From Jimgerdemannia flammicorona (taxonomy: Eukaryota > Mucoromycota > Endogonomycetes > Endogonales > Endogonaceae), in assembly GCA_003990745.1 (NCBI GenBank), contig RBNI01005090.1, positions 1-13,037 of the forward strand: DNA of 13,037 nt, in the 5' to 3' direction. Below the pieces are notes generated by a model. It did not search any database. It saw only the letters and a list, made by a program, of their open reading frames with translations, and was not told the origin of the DNA. The translations under genes were made by a program, and so were the position numbers. This document shows positions 1-8,490 of the stretch, one piece after another (the first letter of the stretch is position 1; the number at the start of each line of letters is the position of its first letter).

Positions 1-129
1 AAAAAAAAGAGATAGCATGTACATAGAGTAATCTCATATATTTTTAATACATTACATAGAAGAAATTTTACAAAACCAGATAAACTGTGCATAAAATATT
101 TATATGGCAAATGATAGAAATATGAAATA
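1..129. other. AT-rich flank, no gene seen
   Basis: AT-rich sequence that starts with an A run at the window edge. I see no open frame, RNA gene or repeat. It ends at the TA (128-129) that flanks the first foldback element. Confidence 0.6.
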
Positions 130-663
130 GTGCTCCTAACGAGTCAATTTAATCCGGATTGGATTCGGATTGATTCCGATTGAATCCCATCTGGAGGATT
201 CGAATCAACCATTGTTTTGATTTCCAAATTAGACAATTAAATTTTTACATCAATAACTCGATGAATAATCATCCAAATTTGATGATCTTGGTATCATTCG
301 AAAGCCCTTAATAAGGCCTATCTATTGATACCAAGAACATTGAAATCGGATCATGCGTTGCTGAGTTATGAAGGAAACCGTCTGAATCGCCGATTTTGGA
401 AATTCTTTGATTTGCCGATTTTGGAAATTTCGTCAAATAGAACGTTTTCCTAAATATCTCGGCAACGTATAATCCGATTTTAATGTTCTTGGTATCATTA
501 GAAAGGCCTTATTAAGGGCTTTCAAATGACATCAGGATCATCAAATTTGGATGATTATTAATCGAGTTATTGATGTAAACATTTAATTGTCTAATTTGGA
601 AATCAAAACAATGGTTGATTCGAATCCATCCGAATCCCATCCGGATTGACTCGTTCGGAGCAC
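130..663. mobile_element. Foldback/MITE-like palindromic element 1
   Basis: A 534-bp non-coding element that is almost one long inverted repeat. The left arm (130 to about 382) begins GTGCTCC and the right arm (about 441-663) ends GGAGCAC. The arms pair along nearly their whole length, with extra bases in the left arm at about 140-190. TA stands on both sides (128-129 and 664-665), the target duplication typical of Tc1/mariner/pogo-type elements, so a non-autonomous member of that group is the best guess. The centre (about 383-440) holds two direct copies of a CGATTTTGGAAATT unit. Each arm contains its own smaller palindrome; in the left arm CTTGGTATCA (287-296) pairs with TGATACCAAG (326-335). 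It has no transposase. It keeps roughly twenty CpGs, unlike the decayed LTR element downstream, so it is probably younger. Confidence 0.85.
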
Positions 664-1419
664 TAACAAGAAAGCTCTCCACTTTTTAGAACTAGGTTGC
701 AGTTGCAGTTGCTGCCTAAAGAAGAGTTTGCTGAATTGCAAGAATCCTTTCAATCTCTAACTAGAACTAAACAAGATATTTTTTTGATGATATAGCTCAA
801 GTCTATGAGATCATACTAGTTAATATCTCAAGAATAGATCTTAAGTCAATAAGAGAACTATTTATTGCTGAAATCATAATACATCTCTATGTTAAGAAAC
901 CTATTTAAATATGCTTGGTATCAGCTACAATTATTTTGAAAATATCAGAAATCATTTACTAAACAATGGTCTTTTATGATAGCTTTATAGTAATATAAAA
1001 AAGAATATCTCAGTGAAAAATTAAGATAATTATTAATAAAAACATAGCCACTATAGTGAAATATTTTCTCTTAAACTAGTTAAAGTTTATGGGCTGCTTA
1101 GTCTAATAAAAATATTAATTAAGTTATATCCCTTTGACTGTTTTGTACCTATATTTAGAGGTAAGATTTTAAAAGTTTATAACTTTTAAAATTATAATAA
1201 TTTTTTAAAAAAAAAAAAAAAATTTTTTTTTTTAAATAAATTGAGATATATTTTTAATAGAAAAACAATATTTCAAAAAATCATTTTTTTCAAACCTTAA
1301 TTTGTCTGCTAAATGATTTTAAAAGATGATCTTATCTATAGTCAAAGAGATAATCAATAATCTTTTTATTTATAGAAATAAGTTATAAGTTTGTTTATTA
1401 TGACTTTTTGACTAATCTA
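664..1419. other. AT-rich interval without a recognisable gene
   Basis: Strongly AT-rich DNA. One frame is open for about 43 codons at 667-792, then stops come at about the rate expected by chance. I cannot tie it to a protein family. A T6-A16-T11 homopolymer run lies at 1201-1233. After the insertion at 1435-2649 is removed, this interval is continuous with 2665-3369, so the two are one piece of old AT-rich DNA, perhaps a heavily mutated transposon. Confidence 0.5.
1201..1233. repeat. Homopolymer T6-A16-T11 tract
   Basis: A run of T (1201-1206), then A (1207-1222), then T (1223-1233), so the tract is self-complementary. It could be the meeting point of two element tails or simply slippage in AT-rich DNA. 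I found no duplicated target site around it. Confidence 0.6.
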
Positions 1420-1434
1420 GAAGATAATTCTTTA
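1420..1434. repeat. Target site duplication, left copy
   Basis: The 15-mer GAAGATAATTCTTTA is repeated exactly at 2650-2664. The two copies bracket the insertion at 1435-2649. The length and exactness fit target-primed insertion by a non-LTR retrotransposon machinery. The last bases overlap the TTTTA repeat, so the inner edge is ambiguous by a base or two. Confidence 0.85.
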
Positions 1435-1476
1435 TTTTATTTTATTTTATTTTATTTTATTTTATTTTTTTTTTTT
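1431..1476 (-). repeat. (TTTTA)n plus poly-T tail of the insertion
   Basis: A residues recur every five bases from 1434 to 1464, giving seven TTTTA units, followed by twelve T (1465-1476). Read on the minus strand this is a poly-A run and TAAAA repeats at the 3' end of the insert, next to the target duplication, as in many LINEs. Confidence 0.85.
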
Positions 1477-2649
1477 AATAGACTCAATGTCCTGCAGATT
1501 TTTATTGAAAGGGAACCTAGACTATATAGGCCAAAACCCTCTCCCACCACCTATCAAGCACTGCCCTCCCATTAACCTAGGCTAGCTATTGTCCAGCAGC
1601 TCGACTATGCTAGGTGCAGCAGGGCCTATGGTGACCTATACCTCATTCTGCACACCATGCTCTTCCTACCATCAGGGAAAACCCAACCATATACCAATGA
1701 CCGAAAGCATATGCCCAAGAACTCAATGTATGTATAAGGCCACACCTGAGCCGAATAGTATAGATCCTGCCACTCCAAAGAGAATGACAGGCAAAGAAAA
1801 AACCCTCATCAAAGCACAATACAGTAGGTAGGGTCTGGTTCTTCCAGTCGAGATGAGTAAAAGACTTACACATGAGGTGGGAGGAGACCCCCAATACCCC
1901 ACTACTCGAGTCTGTAGGCCTTGATCACATTGTCATATCAGCTCCCAGTTCCAGTTGAGTGCAGCTAAGATGCTTGAAATGGATAGCCTCGGGCCCCCCA
2001 ACCCCCCCCTGATGACTGGGGCCTAACCCGCCAATCCACCAAAAGAAGCTGAGAGTATCACCTACTATCTAACTGTACCATACCAATCAAAAGGCCCCAC
2101 CGAAGCAGCACCTGCCCCAGCCCTGATGACCACCCCCAGTCTGACACCTTACTAGTTTACCATAATCACCCTTCCTCCTATCTGTGATGGCCATCTCTCT
2201 TCCTATTCTGACAACACTCGAAAAGCAGTCACCTATGTCAGAACCGTGCTCACCGGGAAGCTCGCCAAAGCCAGAGGGCCTCACTACAGGCACCGAGGAC
2301 CTGCAGGTAACCTATACTGAGCACTTGATGCCCAAGGTTGGCTGACTCCCTATGTAGCCCGAGATATACTGAGACACCACCTTGTTGGTGACGGCAAAAG
2401 AAAGAAGGTGCTGCACTAAAACAGATATACCCCAGATGTAGCTGAAGGCACCAGAAACTACAAAAAAGTGGAGAAGACACCGATCTGATACTGAAAAAGA
2501 GGCAACTTATCACTATTGCCTCTCTCCTACTGCCCTGCAATAGGTATAGCAAACCAACCCAAGGTAGAGGGAGTAATAATTGTGGAAAGAGGACTTGGAA
2601 GGTTGCCTACCAAACCATTATGACCAGTAAGATAGTAGAGAAAGGAGCT
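1435..2649 (-). mobile_element. Non-LTR (LINE-type) insertion, minus orientation
   Basis: A 1.2-kb insert bounded by a perfect 15-bp target duplication (1420-1434 and 2650-2664). At its left end lie seven TTTTA units and a T12 run; on the minus strand this reads as an A12 tail followed by TAAAA repeats, so the 3' end of the insert is at the left. The body is clearly richer in G+C than the DNA on either side and keeps some CpGs. Reading all of one minus-strand frame by hand gives stops at about the chance rate. The longest open pieces (about 100, 83 and 68 codons) show no RT, endonuclease, RNase H or zinc-knuckle motif. It could be a 5'-truncated LINE made up mostly of 3' UTR, an unusual long SINE, or a retrocopy of a host transcript moved by a LINE. 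I saw no tRNA-like A and B boxes near its 5' (right) end. Confidence 0.75.
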
Positions 2650-2664
2650 GAAGATAATTCTTTA
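2650..2664. repeat. Target site duplication, right copy
   Basis: Exact second copy of GAAGATAATTCTTTA. It marks the 5' end of the minus-strand insertion. Confidence 0.85.
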
Positions 2665-3369
2665 TGTACTCTGAAATATAATATTTTTTACAAACTATAG
2701 CATTAGCTAACTTTATATATCTAAATCATAAGTCTCTGAACTAATTTATATAATACTTATTATTACTTATAGAATAACTTATAATATAAAGCTCATAAAG
2801 AGAAAGAGATCTAAGATTTATTAAAGAGATATAAAAAGTATCTCACTAAAGCTAATTAGAATAAAACTATTATATATAACAAAAATATCAAATTGATAAA
2901 AAAATAAAGAAAACTTATTGATCAGAATTATTTTATACTAAAAGGTATGATATAATTCTGCAATATTAATATAGTTATTTATTATATATAGTTATAACTG
3001 AGCTCAAAATATTTATATATCTTATTCAGATCAATAAATTGATAAGATATATTATCTTAGTACTTATAAAGTATATTTGTTTAATATCTAAAATAAAGTA
3101 GTATATAAGCAAATTAACTATATACTAAATGAGAATAAACTTCTTAGAAAGAGTCCTAATAGTATATTTTTAATAGAATTAAGTAATTAAATAAAGATGA
3201 AAAGTACTTAAAAATTATTTATAATAATAAACAAAAATAATACTACTCTTTGGTTTTATTTATAGAGAAGGAGAGCCTAGTAAGAGCCAGGAGAACAAAC
3301 CCAGAACCAATGTCAAAATAAATGGAAGATATGTGAAAGAGCATATATAAGGAGAATGAATAAAGAATA
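2665..3369. other. AT-rich interval without a recognisable gene
   Basis: Very AT-rich sequence that continues the interval left of 1420. Stops fill the frame I read through; short open pieces near 3100-3180 and 3290-3360 match nothing I know. It may be the remains of an old element mutated past recognition. It ends at the left edge of the second foldback element. Confidence 0.5.
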
Positions 3370-3424
3370 TAACTAAAAATGCATCAGCTATTTATTACCA
3401 TATAAAAACACAGTTCTTATATAT
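3370..3424. mobile_element. Foldback element 2, outer part of left arm
   Basis: These 55 bases are the reverse complement, with few mismatches, of 12790-12844 on the far side of the LTR retrotransposon: TAACTAAAAATGCAT on the left answers ATGCATTTTTGGTTA on the right. They are the outer end of a left arm that the LTR element split at 3424/3425. A TA precedes it (3368-3369) and follows the right end (12845-12846), although the right side runs into a TA microsatellite. Confidence 0.8.
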
Positions 3425-3513
3425 TATAATAGTGACTCTAGAATAATGACATTAGTACAGGAGACAGTCTTTTCTTATAAGTCACCAGATCAGAGTATAA
3501 GAAGATCATATGG

Positions 3514-3521
3514 TATAAAAG
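3514..3521 (+). promoter_or_regulatory. TATA-like box at the start of U3 (5' LTR)
   Basis: TATAAAAG, unchanged at 10814-10821 in the 3' LTR. It lies 42 bases upstream of the first ATG (3563) of the U3 coding frame and could serve a separate transcript for it. The support is motif and position only. Confidence 0.4.
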
Positions 3522-3562
3522 ATGAGCAATAATGATCAACTGTGAGTCATTGTGACTACAGT

Positions 3563-4501
3563 ATGGGTATCTTGAGAAATATAAAAGAAGAATTAAGGAA
3601 CTACAGTAGCAGTAACTCAATAAGACCCACTAATCCCAAAATAGCTCAAAGACTTATCATAAACAAAATGTCTGCTGCTCACCAAACCTCAAAGTCAAAG
3701 AACCACCAAGGCACCTCAGTTGAAGAAAGGATATTTCAAGATATCAGAAGAGCCATGAGGACCCACTCAAGAAGAACTCCTAGTATCAATCTGGGTACTA
3801 GTGACTCTTATCATTATATCCTCTACTGCCAAGAAATGGAAATAAGGATCACTATTGCTACTAAATACCTTCAAATATGGCAAGAGTATAAAATAGAAAA
3901 CCTTCTCTGCTGGGAGTTCCTATAGGCCAGCCCTCAAGAGTTACAAGATACCACTCTTATGGATATATATGAGATAAGGATAGCTAAGAAGATTTACCAG
4001 ATTTTCAGGTATACACTATAGATGATCCCCAACTTAGAGTATGTTAGAGTCTCAGATTTCAAAGATCTGTCAGTCTGCTATATCAATGCACTAGAAGCCA
4101 GGGTGGCTATAGAAGCCCAGTCCACTATTACCCTCAATAGTAATAAAGTAGAAGACTTCTGGCACCCCATCCTCTAGGACAACTCAGACCAATTTCTGTA
4201 AGAATTGATTTTGGTATTCCAAGGCCCAAGTATCTAGGTTAGACCTTTCCAAGATCCCACATTTGTCTCCTATTTTATGAAAGAGAACCTCATAGACTGA
4301 AGAGCTTCAGACCTCCTTATTCTCACTACTGTCAAATATAATGACATCATCAGCAATATCATCATTCCATATGACATATGTGAAATACATGACCTATGTA
4401 ATGACAATGATGATGAGATGTTCACAGACCTCATCTCCTTCAAAGACATCCTGACCTCTAATGAGGATGAAGTTCTTATAGTTCTGAACATTCTGCTCTA
4501 A
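3563..4501 (+). pseudogene. Coding frame inside U3 of the 5' LTR, unknown product
   Basis: One frame runs from an ATG at 3563 (or the ATG at 3668, which both LTRs keep) to a TAA at 4499, about 312 codons. It is interrupted only by in-frame stops at 3923, 4019, 4175, 4199, 4235 and 4298. Four of these (3923, 4175, 4199, 4235) are CAG or CAA in the 3' LTR; at 4298 one copy has TGA and the other TAG, which points to a TGG ancestor. The frame has normal-looking codons and is not low-complexity. The N-terminal third is basic with an SRRTP stretch; the C-terminal end is acidic (NDNDDE around 4400). I see no signal peptide, membrane segment or known domain. Sitting in U3, it would be read from the 3' end of genomic RNA or from its own promoter (TATA at 3514). 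Its position recalls the sag gene of mouse mammary tumour virus, but no likeness in sequence is claimed. Confidence 0.7.
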
Positions 4502-4745
4502 GTCCATTGGTTATACTGAATTATGTCAATACTCTTTTTCTATATAATAGCTGTTCTACCACTGGCATTCTGATGTGACTCAGTACTATTTTCCTATATT
4601 ACCAAAATTATACCAGCATCCTGAACCTATGCAATCATCAGTACCAATACTGGAACTTAACAGTTTTTCCTATTCTGGTATTTTATTTTAGTTATTGGAA
4701 TTTATATTTAGCTTTATATCTTAGCAACTATTGAATTATATTTTG

Positions 4746-4753
4746 TATAAATA
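4746..4753 (+). promoter_or_regulatory. TATA box of the 5' LTR promoter
   Basis: TATAAATA in an AT-rich context, kept at 12047-12054 in the 3' LTR. It lies about 240 bases before the LTR end, so the U3/R border is probably about 25-35 bases downstream (near 4775-4785). This is the likely promoter of the genomic RNA. Confidence 0.6.
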
Positions 4754-4772
4754 CCTCTCTTATTTCCTTGGA

Positions 4773-4778
4773 AATAAA
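4773..4778 (+). promoter_or_regulatory. AATAAA near the U3/R border (5' LTR)
   Basis: AATAAA, 20 bases after the TATA box and kept at 12074-12079 in the 3' LTR. In the 3' copy it could direct polyadenylation. Fungal poly-A signals are loose, so this is only suggestive. Confidence 0.4.
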
Positions 4779-4983
4779 GTCAGTTTCAGTTCACTTATAC
4801 ATAATCTCTTGCAAGCAATCTAAGAGATAACAAGATAGTTTAAAGATAAGAAGTTTGAGGACTATAAGACCTTAAGAAGGCACTCTAATAAGAACTTACT
4901 TATAACAAACTTGAGTTAGTCTAAGAGATATACCTTGAAGAGAATCTGATATATTTGAAGGACTCAGTGACTACTACATGACA

Positions 4984-5000
4984 ACTTAGTGCTCATTGGC
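4984..5000 (+). promoter_or_regulatory. Possible primer-binding-site region
   Basis: A tRNA primer site should begin at or a few bases after the LTR end (4983). No clean TGG start is present there. Candidates are TAG at 4987, a possible TGG with one G-to-A change, or TGG at 4997. I cannot name the tRNA. Confidence 0.25.
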
Positions 5001-5016
5001 TGATGATTCAAGATGA

Positions 5017-6180
5017 ATCTCTCACTTTCAAGCTAAAAAACGAACAATTACCACAACAACTACCCTGACTATAAGAGTCACCCCTGTAAGAATTCAAGAC
5101 AAGATGGAAATATATCCCCTTACATTTTATGAATATACTACTGAAGAGTTAATCCTGACCTTCATTGAAGACTTTGAACAATTTACCACTATATGAGCCC
5201 TTGATATAGATACACAATTGGCCCTTCTACTAGTCAGTCTCAGAGGATCTGCCAGAGACAAGTTCAATGCAGTCACCATTGCTAATGCTGGTACAGCCAA
5301 ACTTATCAATATAAAGACCTTCCTCAGAATAATATACTATACTGAAGAGATCAAGCAAGCTCTTAAGGATTAATTTAATACTATCTGTCAGAGACTCAGT
5401 GAAGATCCCAACTTATTCTATACCTGAATCTGCCACCAGATTGTCTTGGCTGGCTATGATAACTGCCTCAAGGAACAAATAGCAGATTCAACCTTCCTCA
5501 AAGGAGTTTATCCTAAAATTGCTCTAGCAATCTGATCTACCTCAGCTGTACTGACCCTTGATCAGAAAGTGGTCTTTGCACAGAGATATTGGACTGCCAG
5601 ACACCCTGCTAAATACTCAATGGAGAAAATAACTGACATCAAGATAGAGCCATCAAAGCCAACCAGTATCATATCAACTACAGTTGTAAATAGACAACTA
5701 TCCCCACCTACCCTCAAGGTAGCCAAAGCTGACCCAGTGGAGGAACTCATCAAGCAGTTTGCTGAGATGACTGTACACCTTAGTGATGTTGTTAGAGAAG
5801 TCTGAAGCATCAACAGGAGACCAGTATAGATATTTATAGCTGCTACAGAAGAATGCAATATCATATACTTCAGATATAAAGAAGAAGACCACTATACAAA
5901 GAGTTGTATGACTGAAACAAGATGCAAAGCCCAACTAAGCAATACTAACAGAACTAGAGAACAAACTAATACAGTAGTCATCAAGGAGATTGGTGATACT
6001 GATGATGAAGAATACTATGAAGAGCTTGAATTCTATCATACTACTGAAGGTACCAGAACTTGGTCTAAGCCCTATGACAAGAAGAGTAACAGTAAGCCAG
6101 TTAGAAGACTAAAGAAGACCCCAGCTATTACTATTTAAAGTAAGACCCAACTCAAGGAGATTGATTAAGACATAGAGTTA
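5017..6180 (+). pseudogene. gag: gag remnant (capsid and zinc knuckle)
   Basis: Gag is the structural protein that packages the RNA. The frame is readable from about 5017, with an in-frame ATG at 5104, and carries a retrotransposon-gag-like stretch (FIEDFEQF at 5161, then LVSLRGSARDKF at about 5233-5270). Stops lie at 5194, 5371, 5425, 5533, 5803, 5827 and 6136, all of the TGG/CGA/CAG/CAA-derived type. A zinc-knuckle remnant follows at 5866-5907. After it comes a stretch rich in Asp, Glu and Lys (about 5970-6130). The true start is uncertain because 5014 is a stop that may itself be a mutated Trp or Arg codon. Gag is in the same frame as most of pol, so the ancestor probably made one Gag-Pol polyprotein. 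Confidence 0.8.
5866..5907 (+). other. Decayed CCHC zinc knuckle in gag
   Basis: The spacing of a C-x2-C-x4-H-x4-C nucleocapsid knuckle is kept: His at 5890 and the last Cys at 5905 survive. The first two metal positions are Tyr codons, TAC at 5866 and TAT at 5875, each one G-to-A step from Cys. The knuckle could no longer bind zinc. The assignment rests on spacing and on its position at the end of Gag. Confidence 0.6.
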
Positions 6181-6224
6181 GATAAAGCTGCCTGCTAATT
6201 ATTGAAAGCACTACTCTAGTCTCA

Positions 6225-6831
6225 AGAGAAAGCAAAAGTAAGAAGGAACAGAAGCTGTGCAAGACCAAGATCCACTAGTATAATATCTATAAGAACTTCA
6301 AGAAACAGAAGGTCAATGCTACTTTTGGACAACTAGCCAAAGTTCCTGCCTTCAGACAGTAGTTAAGAGTAGGACTTATAACTACTGCCAAAAATTAAGA
6401 GTACAAGATTATAGAAGCTCACAATATATAGGAAAAATCTGAAAACTCAAGTGAAGAATCCAAAGACCAATACAAGACATCAGCCTATACCCTATGTCAG
6501 ATTGAAGATTGTATCTTTAATACCATCATTGATACTGGTGCTAAAGAATGTCTTACATATGAGTAAGAAAGTAATTGACTGCTTAGGCTGGAATATTAAA
6601 GAGTTTACCAAAATGGTCTATGTCACAGCAGATGGTATACAAGCTACCCTCCTTGGCAGAATCCAAGAAGTCCCCATTAAGATAGGAGGAGCTACCATCC
6701 CAGTAGATGTGATTGTTACAAGTACTACCAACTATGATATCCTCATTGGCAACCAATGGCTTCACAAAGCCAAGGCTATCATTGACCTCAATGTCCAGAA
6801 GATGTAGATCAACTATAGAGAAAGAAAGGTA
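6225..6831 (+). pseudogene. pol: Aspartic protease region of pol
   Basis: Retropepsin-like protease that would process Gag-Pol as a dimer. The active-site motif DTGA is at 6531-6542 in the third frame, preceded in that frame by ATFGQLAKVPAFRQ (about 6315-6358). From about 6550 the first frame takes over: MSKKVIDCLGW, then VTADG and the flap and core strands, ending with DILIGNQWL (about 6739-6765), which matches the ILGxDWL signature of Ty3/gypsy proteases. So one indel lies at about 6543-6558 and an earlier one at about 6180-6240; together they restore frame. A TAG follows at 6805. The catalytic Asp is intact. Confidence 0.8.
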
Positions 6832-7002
6832 CAAGTCTCTATCAATGTCCACAAAGAAGTTCTACCAGATATGGAGGAAGGAGATGAAGAGAACACAGAA
6901 GTCTTCATGCACTTGGTGAATAAGAATAAGAATAAGATACTCAAGCTCATAGATGAGCAGTAGTACAATAAGATCATCAATGGCTATGCTCCTCAAGAAA
7001 GA

Positions 7003-7083
7003 TGCCCCCATGGTACTAGGATGTACTGCTCTGAACACCTGAATGACTGCTGGTCCTGTATCAGTGAGGTCAGGAAAATCTGC
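7003..7083 (+). other. Cys/His-rich cluster between protease and dUTPase
   Basis: In the pol frame six residues could bind metal: Cys 7003, His 7009, Cys 7027, His 7036, Cys 7048 and Cys 7057, followed by Cys 7081. The spacing C-x7-C-x2-H-x3-C-x2-C looks like a small zinc-binding module. It is not the usual retroviral knuckle and not the integrase HHCC finger. A charged, Lys/Glu-rich linker follows up to the dUTPase. Function unknown. Confidence 0.45.
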
Positions 7084-7254
7084 CAACAGAAGTATAAGTA
7101 AGAAGCTGCTAAAGCAAAAAGGAAAGCCAAAGAAGATGACCAGCCCCCTGAGCTTCAAGCTAACAGTGATGATAAGGAGGAACAAGAACCAGATATCATC
7201 CTCAAGGTCAAGAAGTTTCACTCTGAAGCCAAGATCCCAGAATATAAGACTGAA

Positions 7255-7629
7255 GGAGCTATAAGAATAGACCTTACCAGCATTCAAGATACTACCCTCA
7301 AACTACAGACTACTACTCTACTCAGCACTGGAATTGAAGTCAAGCTACCAGAGAACCATGCTGGAATTATTAAGACCAGGAGCAGTCTGGCCAAAAGCAA
7401 AATCTCAGTTAAAGGAGGAGTAATTGACCCTAATTACACTGGTAAGATCTTTCTTATAGTCAGGAATCACAACCTCACCACTCTATTCAAAGTCAAGAAG
7501 TATGACAGGATTGGCCAGATACTGATCCATGAAATCAAAAAGCTCAAGATCATAGAAACCATTGAACTCATTAAGACTAAGAGAGGAGAATAAGGTTTTG
7601 GATCTACTGGAAGAGGAGCCTATGCTACT
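7255..7629 (+). pseudogene. dUTPase domain inside pol
   Basis: dUTPase converts dUTP to dUMP and pyrophosphate and keeps uracil out of new DNA. All five motifs of the trimeric family are present in order and in one frame. Motif 1 is GAIRIDL (Asp at 7270); motif 2 is TRSSLA (7375-7392); motif 3 is GGVIDPNYTG (7414-7443) with the catalytic Asp at 7426 and Tyr at 7435, while the usual second Asp is Asn, one G-to-A step away. Motif 4 is YDRIGQ (7501-7518). Motif 5 is RGE, stop, GFGSTG (7582-7611). The only stop is TAA at 7591 in the flexible C-terminal motif. The length, about 120 codons, fits a single-domain dUTPase. It lies between protease and RT. Retroviral dUTPases usually sit next to protease or between RNase H and integrase. 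Confidence 0.9.
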
Positions 7630-7800
7630 ACCAAGATTACTGAACTTGAGCACAAGAAAGATAAGAACCAGAACAAGCACACATATACTATTGGAGAAAA
7701 CTTTCCCCTAGAAGAACAACTTCTCAAGATCCTGTACCAGAATGAAGAAGTACTTGCTATAGACTTCAGAGATATCCACAATTAAGAACTCAAGTACTAT

Positions 7801-8490
7801 CATGAAGTTGATACTAGTAATACTAAACCTATCTACCAGAAAGCCAGACCTATACCACCTGCCTACAGAGAATGGCTGTGAGCAAAACTTAAGGAAATGG
7901 AAGAAGCCAGAATCATCAAGCAAGCTATCAGTCTCTGAGCTTCATTCATTGTCCTTGTCCTAAAGAAAGAAAGCAAGCCTGGAGAGTTTGTGTCAAGACT
8001 CTGTATTGACTACAGGAAGCTCAATGCAATCACCAAGAAGGATAGACAGTTCTTGCCAAATATTCAAGAAATCCTTACCATCCTTGGAAGCAAAGTCAAA
8101 TACTACACTATCTTGAATCTGTTCTCAGGCTTCTATCAGATTGATCTCACTCAAGATGCTAGTGAGAAATCAGCCTTTATCATACCTGATACCACCTATA
8201 TCTATCTGTGAATGCCATTTGGAATGTATAATATTCCAGTAAGTTTTCAGCAAATAATGAACAGAGTCTTCAGTAATGAGATTGAAAAATGGCTCTTTGT
8301 CTATGTTGATGATGTGATCATCTTCAGCAATACTATATAGGAATATGTCAACTACATACAGCTAGCTCTCAAGAAGCTCAAGGAGCATGACCTCTATATT
8401 AAGCTCAAGAAGTGTAAGTTTGCAGCTTAGAAAATTGCCTACCTAGGACACCTCATCAATCAGACCAGAATCCATACAGATCTCATAAAG
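7801..8490 (+). pseudogene. pol: Reverse transcriptase domain of pol
   Basis: Copies the RNA genome into DNA. In the pol frame: PPAYREWL (about 7855), LCIDYRKLNAITKKD (about 7999-8043), motif A YTILNLFSGFYQ (about 8104), MPFG (8212), YVDD (8302-8313) and the thumb-side YLGHLI (about 8440). Motif A normally has Asp where codon 8116 is AAT (Asn), one G-to-A step, so a catalytic metal ligand is lost although both Asp of YVDD remain. Stops at 7879, 7936, 8209, 8338 and 8428. The stop at 7936 sits where the family nearly always has Trp. Confidence 0.92.

Larger units (their letters stand above)
3425..4983 (+). repeat. 5' LTR
   Basis: 1,559 bp, matching 10725-12283 end to end. It starts TATAATAGTG where the 3' copy starts TGTAATAGTG, so the expected TG terminus has become TA; it ends in ATGACA. 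Relative to the 3' LTR it has 10 extra bases near 3708, lacks 11 near 4574, and has one extra A near 4842; these offset, so both copies are the same length. In the aligned block 3961-4260 I count about 32 differences, all transitions. U3 is unusually long, about 1.3 kb, and carries a coding frame at 3563-4501. Confidence 0.95.

Noticed and set aside
664..1150. Possible decayed ORF beginning around 667.
   Set aside because: Only about 43 codons are open; afterwards the stop density is what AT-rich random DNA gives. No family match.
1643..2552. Membrane-protein-like minus-strand frames in the LINE-type insertion.
   Set aside because: Stops occur at about the chance rate over the whole insert, and the hydrophobic look follows from T/C-rich sequence. 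No conserved motif is seen.
2550..2649. tRNA-derived head (A and B boxes) that would make the insertion a SINE.
   Set aside because: I could not find a convincing B box or a tRNA-like fold near the right end.
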